A stretch of 33,192 nucleotides of DNA from positions 1 through 33,192 of the forward strand of contig CAYHHE010000025.1 of assembly GCA_964356295.1 (NCBI GenBank), given 5' to 3'. How positions within the stretch are numbered: position 1 is the stretch's first letter; each line of letters starts with the position of its first letter. The notes below the pieces were generated by a model. The model saw only the letters and a list, made by a program, of their open reading frames with translations. It did not search any database and was not told where the DNA came from. The DNA is from CAVQGZ01 sp964356295 (lineage in GTDB: Bacteria; Actinomycetota; Actinomycetes; Jiangellales; Jiangellaceae). The position numbers and the translations under genes were made by a program. Shown here piece by piece: positions 1-9,200 of this stretch.

Positions 1-2
1 GG

Positions 3-88
3 TGATCCACGGCGGGTTTGGTGCTCGTAGCGCACCTTTTCCGCCGTGGATCATCGGTGGGGGGCACCGATCCCGCCGTGGATCATGG
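3..88. repeat. Short inverted/direct intergenic repeats, left edge
   Basis: A 14-nt word CCCGCCGTGGATCA occurs at 72-85, its exact reverse complement at 3-16, and a near copy with one base changed (TCCGCCGTGGATCA) at 40-53. The arrangement could fold as a long hairpin or reflect a dispersed intergenic element cut by the window edge. Bases 89-230 show no gene or further structure that I can support. Confidence 0.6.
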
Positions 89-242
89 ACGGGGCGGGGC
101 GCCGACAGCGCCATCCGCTGACCCCGCGGGGAATCCTGGCTCGACGGGGCCGGCGTGGTCGACCGGGAGACCATCGCGAGGCCGGATTGCCCTGGCCGGC
201 TCGCCTCGCGCGGCGCATTCTCAAGTGACGGGAGGTGAGGTG

Positions 243-440
243 ATGACCGCACGGACGAGCAGCCCCCAGCCAAGGACAGCGAAGGACGACCGCGACGAAC
301 GGCACGTCCCGGAGCGCTATCGGGTCCTTCCTGAACCGATAGCGCCGGAGGACATGACGACGGAGCAGCCGTCCGAGGATCCTCCCGACCCTGAGGGAGG
401 CCGCGACACCGAGCGGGACTTCCTCCTGCGTTACGCCTGA
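243..440 (+). CDS. Small acidic hypothetical protein (65 aa)
   Basis: I do not recognise this protein. The ATG at 243 is chosen because GGAGG at 231-235 sits 7 nt upstream; the same frame is open back to position 18 but without a ribosome binding site. The product is hydrophilic, rich in Asp, Glu, Pro and Arg, with no membrane segment, signal peptide or cysteine, and is probably disordered (inference from composition). The next gene lies convergent on the other strand 60 bp away, so it is monocistronic within this window. It could be a lineage-restricted small protein; coding status rests on the ribosome binding site and the open frame. Confidence 0.55.
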   Translation: MTARTSSPQPRTAKDDRDERHVPERYRVLPEPIAPEDMTTEQPSEDPPDPEGGRDTERDFLLRYA

Positions 441-467
441 GCAGCCCCAGGGGAGCAGCCCCAGGGG
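440..467. repeat. Two 14-nt tandem repeats at a convergent gene end
   Basis: The unit AGCAGCCCCAGGGG occurs at 440-453 and again at 454-467, starting on the stop codon of the small upstream gene. Each unit contains a CCCC/GGGG self-complementary core, so the pair could act as weak bidirectional termination structure between two convergent genes (inference). Confidence 0.5.
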
Positions 468-500
468 ATCAGGCCCAGGGCGGGAGTTCTGTGGCAGCGA

Positions 501-1085
501 TCAGGCCGATGCCCGCGGCTGCTCGGCGGCGCCCAGCTTCTCGGCCATCACGGCCAGTCCCTGCCGAGCAGTCCGGACGGCGTCGTCAACGCGCTCCTGC
601 ATCGCTCGGGCAGCCTCGAGCCGTTCGACTGCTGCCCGCTCGGCCTCGAGACATGCCTCGACGCTGTGCTGGCTCTCCCGCTGGGCCGCCGCCTGGTCGG
701 CGAGGTAGCCCTTGACCTCGCCCTCGGCGAGCTCGACGGCCCGGGCGAGCAGGTAGCGGTAAGCGACGCGGACCTTCTTCGGGGTTGTCTTGCGGGTCAG
801 CGCCTCCACCTCGTCCCGGACCGAGGCCCGCATGAACACCAGCCGGTCGGACTGATACTGCTGGCTGTCCGCCGCACGACGCGCCCGGGCCAGCGCCTCC
901 CGCGAGTCGGCCAGATCGTTCTCGGCCTCACGAACCGCGGCCGCAGCCGCGTCCACGTGCGGAGCGAACCGCGCACTCAGGGCCTGGGTGAGCCGCTCCA
1001 GCTCGAGCGGGTCGACGCCACCGGGGGAGTGGTCATCACCGGCCTGGTCCGGCGCAGGTACGGCTGGGGTGTAGCGGTCTGTCAT
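501..1085 (-). CDS. Coiled-coil hypothetical protein (194 aa)
   Basis: I do not recognise a family. After about 35 Pro/Asp-rich N-terminal residues, residues ~38-185 are almost continuous Ala/Glu/Arg/Leu-rich helix with heptad-like spacing, broken around residues 95-110 by a basic turn (TTPKKVRVAYRY). This is typical of a long coiled coil. There is no signal peptide or membrane segment, so it is probably cytoplasmic. The ATG at 1085 has a GAGGG ribosome binding site about 9 nt upstream on the minus strand. It is divergent from the MerR-type regulator at 1190 with about 100 bp between them, so the regulator could affect both, although the operator seen lies close to the regulator start. A structural or scaffolding role is only a guess. 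Confidence 0.75.
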   Translation of the reverse strand: MTDRYTPAVPAPDQAGDDHSPGGVDPLELERLTQALSARFAPHVDAAAAAVREAENDLADSREALARARRAADSQQYQSDRLVFMRASVRDEVEALTRKTTPKKVRVAYRYLLARAVELAEGEVKGYLADQAAAQRESQHSVEACLEAERAAVERLEAARAMQERVDDAVRTARQGLAVMAEKLGAAEQPRASA

Positions 1086-1152
1086 GGAACGCCCTCAAGG
1101 TCGCAGCGGTGTCGCGGTTGCGTGGACGTCCATGATCCCACCCGCTGCGGTC

Positions 1153-1183
1153 TTGACTCTGCCCCTGGGGGAGGGCGGACAGT
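1153..1183 (+). promoter_or_regulatory. MerR-type promoter/operator, 19-bp spacer, leaderless
   Basis: A -35 TTGACT at 1153-1158 is separated by 19 bp from a -10-like GACAGT at 1178-1183. The spacer is centred on an imperfect dyad (CTGCCCC TG GGGGAGGGCG). Over-long 19-bp spacers with a central dyad are the hallmark of promoters activated by MerR-family proteins. The expected transcription start, 7 nt after the -10, falls on the GTG start codon of the regulator at 1190, which implies an autoregulated, leaderless mRNA. Confidence 0.6.
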
Positions 1184-1189
1184 TCAGGT

Positions 1190-2029
1190 GTGGACGAGGC
1201 AGGACGGCGGGACGGGCTGCTGCCGATCGGTCGGTTCTCGCAGCTCACCCGGCTGTCGGTGAAGGGCCTGCGCCTCTACGACGAGCGGGGCCTGCTCGAG
1301 CCGGCATTCGTCGACCCCGTCAGCGGCTACCGGTACTACGACTCGTCGCAGGCGCAGCGGGCAGAGGCGATCCGGGTGCTGCGTGGGGTGGGGATGTCGC
1401 TGGACCAGATCGGGGAGGTGCTCGGTGGCGGTCCCGAGAAGGTCGGGGCCCTGCTGCGAGCCCATCGTGAGGCGCTGCTCGCCCAGGCGCAGGACGCTGC
1501 GAACGCCGCAGCGCTCGTGCAGGACGTGATGGAGGGAAGGAGGCCTCTCGTGTCGTACGAGATCACCACGGAGACCGCGGCGGAGCAGCACGTGGCTGCG
1601 CTGAGGATCGAGACCGACCTGGCCGAGGTCGGGACGCGGATGGAGGCGGGTTTCGGGCACCTCATGAAGGCCCTCGCCGAGACTGGGAGCCCACCGACCG
1701 GCATGCCGTTCGCGGTCTACCCCGACGTCATCGACGAGGAGACCAGCGGTCACCTCGAGCTGTGCATGCCCACGTCGCCGCAGTTCCCCGGTCAGGGGGA
1801 CGTCGTCGCGAAGACGCTGCCGCAGCACCTGGCGGTCACGACCGTGCACCGCGGTCGGTACTCCGACCTCGCCCCGGCCTACCACGCGCTGTCGGCCTGG
1901 ATGCAGGCCCACGGGGTCGAGCCGGCCGAGGCGCCCCGGGAGATCTACCTCAACGACCCCAGGGAGGTCGGCGAGGCCGAGACGCTCACCAAGGTCGTCT
2001 GGCCCGTCGCGGGGACACCGACCCCCTGA
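1190..2029 (+). CDS. MerR-family regulator with GyrI-like effector domain
   Basis: This is a two-domain regulator of 279 aa, like BmrR/TipA-type proteins. Residues ~10-80 form a MerR winged-helix domain (ARLSVKGLRLYDERGL-like helix-turn-helix, then SGYRYYD, then QAQRAEAIRVLR and the LDQIGEVL helix). Residues ~85-115 form the dimerisation helix. Residues ~120-275 match a GyrI-like/AraC effector-binding domain, with VHRGRYSDLAPAYHALSAWM and a closing REIYLNDP...LTKVVWPV. The family binds hydrophobic or cationic ligands and untwists a 19-bp-spaced promoter. The GTG at 1190 is chosen over later starts because the predicted transcription start coincides with it. No transporter target is adjacent; the nearest genes are the divergent coiled-coil protein and a convergent membrane peptide, so autoregulation is the clearest local target. 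Confidence 0.92.
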   Translation: MDEAGRRDGLLPIGRFSQLTRLSVKGLRLYDERGLLEPAFVDPVSGYRYYDSSQAQRAEAIRVLRGVGMSLDQIGEVLGGGPEKVGALLRAHREALLAQAQDAANAAALVQDVMEGRRPLVSYEITTETAAEQHVAALRIETDLAEVGTRMEAGFGHLMKALAETGSPPTGMPFAVYPDVIDEETSGHLELCMPTSPQFPGQGDVVAKTLPQHLAVTTVHRGRYSDLAPAYHALSAWMQAHGVEPAEAPREIYLNDPREVGEAETLTKVVWPVAGTPTP

Positions 2030-2046
2030 GGACCGACCCCCTGAGG
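2017..2046. repeat. 15-nt tandem duplication across the MerR gene stop codon
   Basis: The unit ACCGACCCCCTGAGG occurs at 2017-2031 and exactly again at 2032-2046. The real stop codon TGA is inside the first unit. It looks like a recent slippage or duplication event; the protein end is unaffected because the first stop is used. Confidence 0.7.
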
Positions 2047-2067
2047 ACCGACGGCCCGACGCGACGG

Positions 2068-2277
2068 CTATCGACCGTCCGCGCCGCAGTCGTTCGCCCC
2101 AGGGAGTTCCAGGCAGGCCAGCCGCTGCTCGAGGCGCTGCGTATCGACCTGGTCGTCGAACGAGGCGATGAACGACCAGCCGGCCAGGAACAGCGACGCC
2201 AGGCTGAGCACCAGGGCCAGTCGGGCGGTGGTGAACTGCTCCGCATCGATCTGCGCGCTGGGACGATTGATGCTCAC
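2068..2277 (-). CDS. Small single-pass membrane protein (69 aa)
   Basis: I do not recognise a family. Residues ~19-40 form one hydrophobic helix (LALVLSLASLFLAGWSFIA), preceded by a polar N-terminus and followed by an acidic, helical tail with two cysteines (C55, C64). If the tail is extracytoplasmic these could form a disulfide (inference). The GTG at 2277 is chosen because AAGGGGGA lies 5 nt upstream on the minus strand; an ATG does not occur in a better place. The gene is convergent with the MerR regulator (38 bp apart) and divergent from the large six-gene unit starting at 2537, with 259 bp between that may hold promoters for both. Confidence 0.7.
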   Translation of the reverse strand: MSINRPSAQIDAEQFTTARLALVLSLASLFLAGWSFIASFDDQVDTQRLEQRLACLELPGANDCGADGR

Positions 2278-2422
2278 GACGGTCCCCCTTCAGCGGGTGG
2301 GCGGGCCTGACCAGGCAGTGCCTCGACACTCACGCGAGGCAGCGGACCACCGACGACGACCAGGCCATCACGCACACCGTCCTCGCCTCACGCCGCCGAG
2401 GCAACCCTGTTGGGGAAAGCCC

Positions 2423-2451
2423 TTGACGAAGCGATAGCACGGTCCTTGACT
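2423..2451 (+). promoter_or_regulatory. Candidate promoter of the six-gene unit
   Basis: The 259-bp region 2278-2536 carries two TTGAC words in direct repeat, TTGACG at 2423-2428 and TTGACT at 2446-2451, 17 bp apart. The first is a good -35; the second would be a poor but TNNNNT-like -10. The remainder of the region shows nothing else I can support. The placement is tentative and a start-site map is needed to settle it. Confidence 0.3.
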
Positions 2452-2536
2452 CTGTGCCACCGCCCGCAGGGCTCGACGCGGGCGGCTGGCGCCTAGCCGT
2501 GACAGCAAGCGACGTCGCGGAGACGAGGAGCGGCCA

Positions 2537-3202
2537 GTGGGCGATGAGCCGATCGACGTGGAGTTCCAGCGCTGGCTGAACCCGCCCAAGGACCGGTCAG
2601 GACGAGCCGCAGCAGGCACGACGCCACTGGAGGTCTCGGCGGACGACGATGCGACCAAGGGCGCGGTCGGGCCCGGCGAGATGGCGCCCCCCGTTCGGGT
2701 CGACCCGGACAGCGCCGCCAAGCTGGTCCTGGTCGCCGCCAGGATGGCGGCCGGCTTCTTCCGACCGACCCGCAGCACGTCCGTCGTCTGGGTCGAGGGG
2801 GACAGCGAGCTCGCGGTCGATGTCGGCGCCGTGCGCCTGGCCCTCGACCTCGGCCGTGTGGACCTGACGCTCCCGGTGCGCTGCGACCAGACCGGGCCCG
2901 CCGAGGTCGTCGTCACCTTCGCGGTCGGCCGGCCGGACCGGCCCGCCGGGGTGTACGCCGCCACCGCGCGCCGCCCGACCGGCCCGCAGCTGATCGTGGA
3001 CGCCTGGGGCGACGCCCTGGTGGCCTTCGCCTGGGACGTGCTGCTCACGCTCGCGGCCCAGCTGGCCGGGGCCCGCGGCAAGGACGCCCGCGGCAACCTC
3101 CTCGTCCCGGCCGACATGGCAGTGACCCGTGAGGCGTTGGTCATCGCGCCCATGGGGCGCTTCCGGTTCGCCGGGGAGTCCGGGCTCGGCGGAACCCCGT
3201 GA
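2537..3202 (+). CDS. Uncharacterised first gene of the giant-protein operon (221 aa)
   Basis: I do not recognise a family. The GTG at 2537 has GAGGAG at 2525-2530, 6 nt upstream. Residues 1-60 are polar and probably flexible. Residues ~60-215 alternate short amphipathic beta-strands (VVWVEGDSELAVDVG, VRLALDLGRVDLTLPV, EVVVTFAVG) with a hydrophobic helix around 155-180 (DALVAFAWDVLLTLAAQLAG). That helix is amphipathic rather than a clear membrane span. There is no signal peptide. The stop at 3200-3202 is 7 nt before the GTG chosen for the giant gene, so the two are almost certainly co-translated. The alternating strand/helix style resembles that of the giant protein's N-terminal half, which suggests shared fold or partnership (inference). 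Its role is unknown. Confidence 0.8.
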   Translation: MGDEPIDVEFQRWLNPPKDRSGRAAAGTTPLEVSADDDATKGAVGPGEMAPPVRVDPDSAAKLVLVAARMAAGFFRPTRSTSVVWVEGDSELAVDVGAVRLALDLGRVDLTLPVRCDQTGPAEVVVTFAVGRPDRPAGVYAATARRPTGPQLIVDAWGDALVAFAWDVLLTLAAQLAGARGKDARGNLLVPADMAVTREALVIAPMGRFRFAGESGLGGTP

Positions 3203-3209
3203 GCACGCC

Positions 3210-6200
3210 GTGAGCCTGCGCGTCGAGGACCTCGGAGTCCTCGGGAACCTCGGCATCGCCCTCGGTTTCCTCGACACCGCCGGCGACCCCAACCCGTCGT
3301 GGTTGGGCGCGCCTGACGAGTCGCTGCAGACGATGCTGTCGAACCAGGACCAGCGGGACGCACTGGTGGCGTTCGTGGACGAGGCGCTCGGCGGGGCCGA
3401 CCGCACGACCCAGGACGGTGTCGTGTGGCTGCCCATCGTCACCATCGACGACCCGGCGATCGAGATCTCGGTCACCCTCGACGAGCGCCCCGAGGACTAC
3501 GTCGCCCTCGGGCTGGGCGTGGCCATCAGCACTACCACTCCGGCGTCCCGGACGACGGTGTCGCTGACGATGTTCGCCGCTGCCAAGCAGAACCGTCACG
3601 TCGACTCGGTGCTGCTGCTCGGCCGGGTCGGGGGACGGCTGCGCCTGAGCACGTCGGTCACCGTGGACTCCTCCACCCCGGTCCCCGGGCAGGCGCACCT
3701 CGCCTCGATCGGGCTCGAGGTGGACGTGCCCACCTCGGACGACGACGCGCCGCCGTCGTTCGGGCTGACGCTGACCGGGCTGCAGCTCCCAGGTGCCACC
3801 AGCCCGCGCGACCTGGTCGTGTCCGCGGCCGGCGCCGACCAGCTCGACGACGCGCTGCTCGACCTGATCCTCGCCCTGGTGCGCGAGCAGGCCGCCGCGG
3901 CCGGCGGCGGTTCGATCGAGGCGGTGGCCGGCCTGCTCGGCCTCAGGCCCGGCGCGGTACCCGAGTTCCCCATCGAGCAGGTCCTCAGCCAGGGCGTCGG
4001 CGCGCTGGCTGCCTGGGCGCGCGACCTCCTGACGGCGACCGCGAGCCGACAGGCCTGGCTGGACCACCTCGCGGACCTGCTCGAGGGCACCCGGGTCGGT
4101 GACCAGGTCGAGCTCACCCTGGGCACGGCCACTGCGCGGCTCGGGGTGCTCGTGGACACCGGCCCGTCCGGCAACCCTCGGCTCACCCCCACCCTCACCG
4201 GCCAGCTCGGCAGCGACGACGCCCGGGTCGAGGCAACCGCCCAGGTGTGCTGGATCGACCTGGTGACCGGACAGGCGACCGCCCTCCCCGCGCTCGGGCT
4301 CTGGGCCGCCGTCGGCCACGCGGGCAACCGGGTTCTCGACGTCACGACCCCCTCGGTCGCCCGCGCAGACACGCTGCGGCTGGGCTTCGCCCTCGACGCG
4401 GACCGAAGGCTGACCTTCGTGCTGGCCGCCGACCAGGTGCGCCTGGGCACCCGCGACTACCCGGTTCTCGACCTCACCACCCCGGACGCCGTGATGGACG
4501 CGGTCGGCCGCGCCGTCGAGGACGTAGCCGACGACCTGCTCGCCAACCTCGGTGACGCACTGGCCACCGCGCGGGTGCTGCTGGGCCTCGACCCGCCGCC
4601 CGGTCATCTCGACGTCCCGACCGTCGCGCTCGCCGACCTGCTCGGCGACCCGGTCGGCACCGTCGCCGGCTACTGGCAGACCCTGACCACCACCCACCCG
4701 GACGCGGTCAGCGCTGTCCTGCAGACGCTGCGGGACGCGATCGCCGACGCCGGCGCGATCGCCAGCGCAGTGACCGGCAGCGGGTCGGCAGCCGACCCGT
4801 GGCGGGTGCCCCTCGCCGGGCCGGTCGCGCTGCACGCATGGGTCGACGACGCGGTTGTCACGATCGCGCTGGCGGCCAGCACCGCGGTCGACTCACTCGG
4901 CCAGAGGTGCACCGTCATCGAGACCCAGCTGGCGGCCACCCTGGCCGAGATCGACCTGGGGGCGCGCACGGCGTCGCTGCTCACCGGGGTGTCGGGACGA
5001 CTCACCGCACGCGAGAACGGCGTCGTCCCCCATCGGGTCGCGCTGAGCCTCGCGGAGGACGTCGAGATCACCTCGGGACCGATCGGGGTGCGCCTGGCCT
5101 GGACGGTGACCGGGGGGCTGACCGCCGCGATCGACCTGCCGGAGCTGGCCCTGCGGATCGAGGACGTCACGGTGCCCGTCTCGATCCCCCAGGTGGGACC
5201 CGACGGCTCGGTCACCCTGGACGCAGCCGGGTGGGACGCCGTCCAGCTGCTCCTTGGACATGTCGCAGGGCTGCTGCCCGGCACCGTCCGCGACCTGGTC
5301 GACCTGCTCGGCTGGGGACCGGTCACCGGTCGGCGGCTGCCTGTGCTGCGGCTGGCCGACCTGGTAGCCGACGCCCCAGCGGCGCTGGCCTCGTGGCTGC
5401 CCGGGTTGGTACTGAGCGAGCTCGGCCCGGACGTCATGTCCCTGCTCGCGGACCTGGTCGGGGCGGCCGGCGGGGTGTCCGGGCCGCTCGTCGGCTCGGG
5501 GCACCCGGACGACCCGATCCGACTCCCGCTCGGGCCGGGGCTGCCCGAGCCGGCGATCTGGCTGCCCCCGTCCGGGCTGATGCCGCGGGTCACCGATGTC
5601 CCCGACGCGCTGCAGCGGTGGCGACCGGGGGACCCGGGGCTGTCGCCGGAGGCTCTCGAGCTCGCGTTGCGGTCGGAGGCTGCGGTGGCCTGCGACGTCG
5701 CCGACCTGGTCCGCGGCCGCAGCATCGCCGCCGGCGTGGCGGCGATGACGCAGCGCTGGGTGGGCGGTGACGGCCGGGTCGCCCCACCCGGCACCGGGCC
5801 CGAGGGCGTCGGGGTCGTCCGTGCCGGGGTGGCCGCCGGTCAGCTGCTCGGGCTGATCGACCTGGAGACCGAGCTGGGCCGCACGCCCAGCACGGTCGTC
5901 TACGTCGACGTCGGCGCGCAGGCCTGGCCCGGCGTCTCACCAGGGCGCCGGGTGGATCTCACCGCGACCGGGCTCGAGCCCTCGATGATCACCCCGCCGG
6001 TCGCGGCGACCGGCGACTGGTTCGTGGCGCTGGGAACGCGGGCGGCCAGCCGGCTGCCCAGTGGCGACGCCGACGGCACCGCCGGGCAGGCCGGTCGGCT
6101 CTCCCGGGTGCTCGACGCCTTCGCCCCGCTGGGCGACGGCCTCGTCGTGGTCGCCCTCGCCGGCGCCGGCCATGCCGCCCGGGTCGCGGTGGACGCCCAG

Positions 6201-9200
6201 CGTGCGGTCTGCGACCTGCTGCTCGTCGGCACCCCGCTGGGCCCGGTCGCGCTCAGCGCGCTGACCTCGCAGCCGGCGGCGGATGCGCTGCGTCTGCTGC
6301 ACCGACTGCTCCCCCCGGCGGACGAGAACGACCCCGACGACGCCGACCTCGCGCTGGGCCGGCACCTGGTCGGCGTGCTGGTCCCGCTGACCGAGCTGAC
6401 CGACCCGGCCGCCGACCTCCGTGCGGCGCTGACTCCCGCCCCGGCCACCAGGGCCGGGCTCACCGTGACCGCATGGTGCGGGGAGGTGACGCAGCCGGCG
6501 GTGGAGCGGGCGATCACCGCGATCGTGGCGGCCGGGCTCGCCACGCGTGCCCGCGAGCGCGCCCTCACCCCACTGCCCCCGCCGTCCAGCGTGGTCGGTG
6601 GACTCGTGCTGAGCGTGCCCCCGAGCATCACCGGGACCCTGCTGGTCGAGGCGGACGCTCGGCTCACTCTCGCGGGGTTCGGCCGCACGACCGGACTCGA
6701 CCCGGCCCGCTCGCTGCGGGTGAGGGTCTGGATCAGCGACCGGCTCGGCTGGCTGGTCGCCACTCCCGAGCAGGAGCTGCGCTACGTCAGCGTCGACGTG
6801 ACCGTCCCACTCAGCGAAGGCGCACCGGCCGGCACCGCGACCATCACCCTGCACGACGCGCGGGTGCTCGGCCAGTCCTGGGAGCGGCTCGTCGTGGGCG
6901 CCGGAGACCTCGACCTCCCGCTGCTGCCAGAGCCGCGCCTGCTGCTGGCCACTGTCGTGGCGCGTCTGGTCGCCGATGCGGCGAGCAACCCCACCGCCGC
7001 GGCCCTGGTGGACCTCGGCGAGGCCCTGGGCCTGATCCTGCGCGGCGGCGCGGTCGTCGACGCTTTCGACCAGCTGGTGCGCGACCCCTCCGGCCTGGTC
7101 GCCACCGCGCTCGGGTCCGCCCGCGCCCGGCTCGACGATGCGCTCGGTGACCTGCTCGGCGCGCTCGGATCGGCGGTCGACCTCGACGCCGGCACCGTCG
7201 CGCTGGTCGCCGGCGACCCTGCCGCCGGGCGTTTCGGCTGGGCCGCCGACGTGACGGTGACCCCTGGGGCATCGACCGGCCCTGCACTGAGCGGCACGGT
7301 GAGGTTCGGGCCGGAGGAGTCCGTGGGCGCTGCCGGCGGTGCGCAGCTGGTCGTGACCCTTGCCCCGTTCGCGGTCGACCTCCGCTGGCACCACCCAGGG
7401 GGCTCGACGGACACCGTGGCGCTGTGGCCGTCGCCGGACGGGGATGCGATCGCCGCGCTGCTGGTGCGCGCGGCTCCGAGCGTCGCCGGCCAGGTCGGGC
7501 TGGAGATCATGCGGCGCGCGGACGCGAGCGCCCAGCCCGTCATCGACGCAGCGCTCGACGCGTTCGGCATGCTGACCGGGGCGGCCGGTGACACCGCGCG
7601 CGCCGTCCGGCCGTTGGCCGGTTTCGTGACCGACCCCGCGGGCTGGCTGCGCAACGCCGAGTCGCTGGGGACGTCAGCGCCGAAGGTGCAGGCGCTGCTG
7701 GATGCGCTGCGGCCCCTGCTCGGCCTGCCCGGGACGGCGGGGGAGCCCCTGGTCTTCACCACCGGCGTCGCCCTCGCCGTCTGGCCGGACGGCGGCGGGG
7801 TACGACTGGAGGTGACCGCCGACTCCAGCCTGTTCACCCCGACCGGCGGTGCGACCGGACGGCTGGTCGGAGGGGTGGCAGCAGGGCTGGCCATCGGCCC
7901 GAACGGTCCGCTGCGACCCTCGCTGAGTGTCCACGTCGGTCTGGACGGTGCCGATCCCGGCCGGCAGGCCGCCCACGTGTCCCTCGGCGACACCGGCATC
8001 ACCGTGCTGCTGCGCCCGACGACCGGGGCAGACATCCCGCTGGTGCCGTTCGCCGGTCTGGGCGGCCTCGCGGCCGCCGCGCAGGCGGCGCTGCCGTTCC
8101 TGCTCGACCGGCTGGCCGCCGTCCCTGGCGACGTCGGCGACGCGGTCGGCACCACCGGGGACGCACTGGGCCTGCGCATCGACGACGGCGGCGGACGGCG
8201 CTTCGACGCCGCGGCCCTGTCCGCGTGGGCCCTTGACCCGGTCGCGTCACTGACCGTTGCGCTGCCCTCGATCCTCAGCACCGGCCTCACGACGCTGGCG
8301 CCCATGGTCGAGGGCATCGTGCCCGACGGGGTGGCGATCTCCGCGGACGGCAACGCGCTGAGTGTGACGGTCGGCGACTTGGCGCTGACCTGGACCCCGG
8401 CCGAGCACCGCGTCGACCTCACCGGCACTGACGTCGCCCTTCCGGGCATCGAGTCGCTCTCCTTCGGCGCGACCCTGACCGCCGGCGGGCTGGACGAGCT
8501 CACCGTCACGCTCGGCCCGGCAGCCATCGACACCGGCGGCGTCGTGATCCGCCCCTACCTGCAGGTCGCGGCCGGCAACGCCGGAGTCGGCGGTGCTGCT
8601 GTCGCCGTCGGGCTCGCCGTGGACGACACCCGTCGCTTCGCCGCCCGCTGGCTGCTGGACCCGTCGTCCTTCGCGCTGGTCGCCGGCGACGGCCCGCTGG
8701 TCGGCATCGACGCCACCACCGACTCTGTCGCCGTCGCGCTGCGCGTGGTCGAGGCGGTCATCGACCTGGTGGCCGCGGTCGCGCTCGCCACCGACGCGGT
8801 GGCGGACCTGCTGGACACCTCGATCGGCGGCGGGACCGTCTCGGACCTGCTCCAGGACGTGCTGCTCGACGGTGACGACCTGCTCGCCGGTGCCTTCGAC
8901 CCCGACACGCTGGTCGACCGGGTGCTCGCGCTGGTCGAGAACCTGGCCGGTGCTGGGCTGTCGGTGACAGTCGACGGTCTCACGATCAGCATGCTGGAGC
9001 GCGACGACGTGATCGGCCTGGAGCTGGGGCTGGTCGACCGGCTCGAGCTCGTCGGCGGCGACGTGACCCTGTCGCTGGAGACCGACGACTCCTGGATCGA
9101 GGGCGCCCCGTCCGGGACCGGCGGCGTGTTCGTCGGGGCGGTCAGCACCGCCGGGGGCACGCTGTCGTTCACTCCCAGCCTGGCCGTCGACGGCCTCGGC

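Noticed and set aside
3129..3209. Upstream ATG extending the giant protein by 27 residues
   Set aside because: The added residues overlap the end of the 221-aa gene in another frame and look like shadow sequence; the GTG at 3210 follows that stop by 7 nt.
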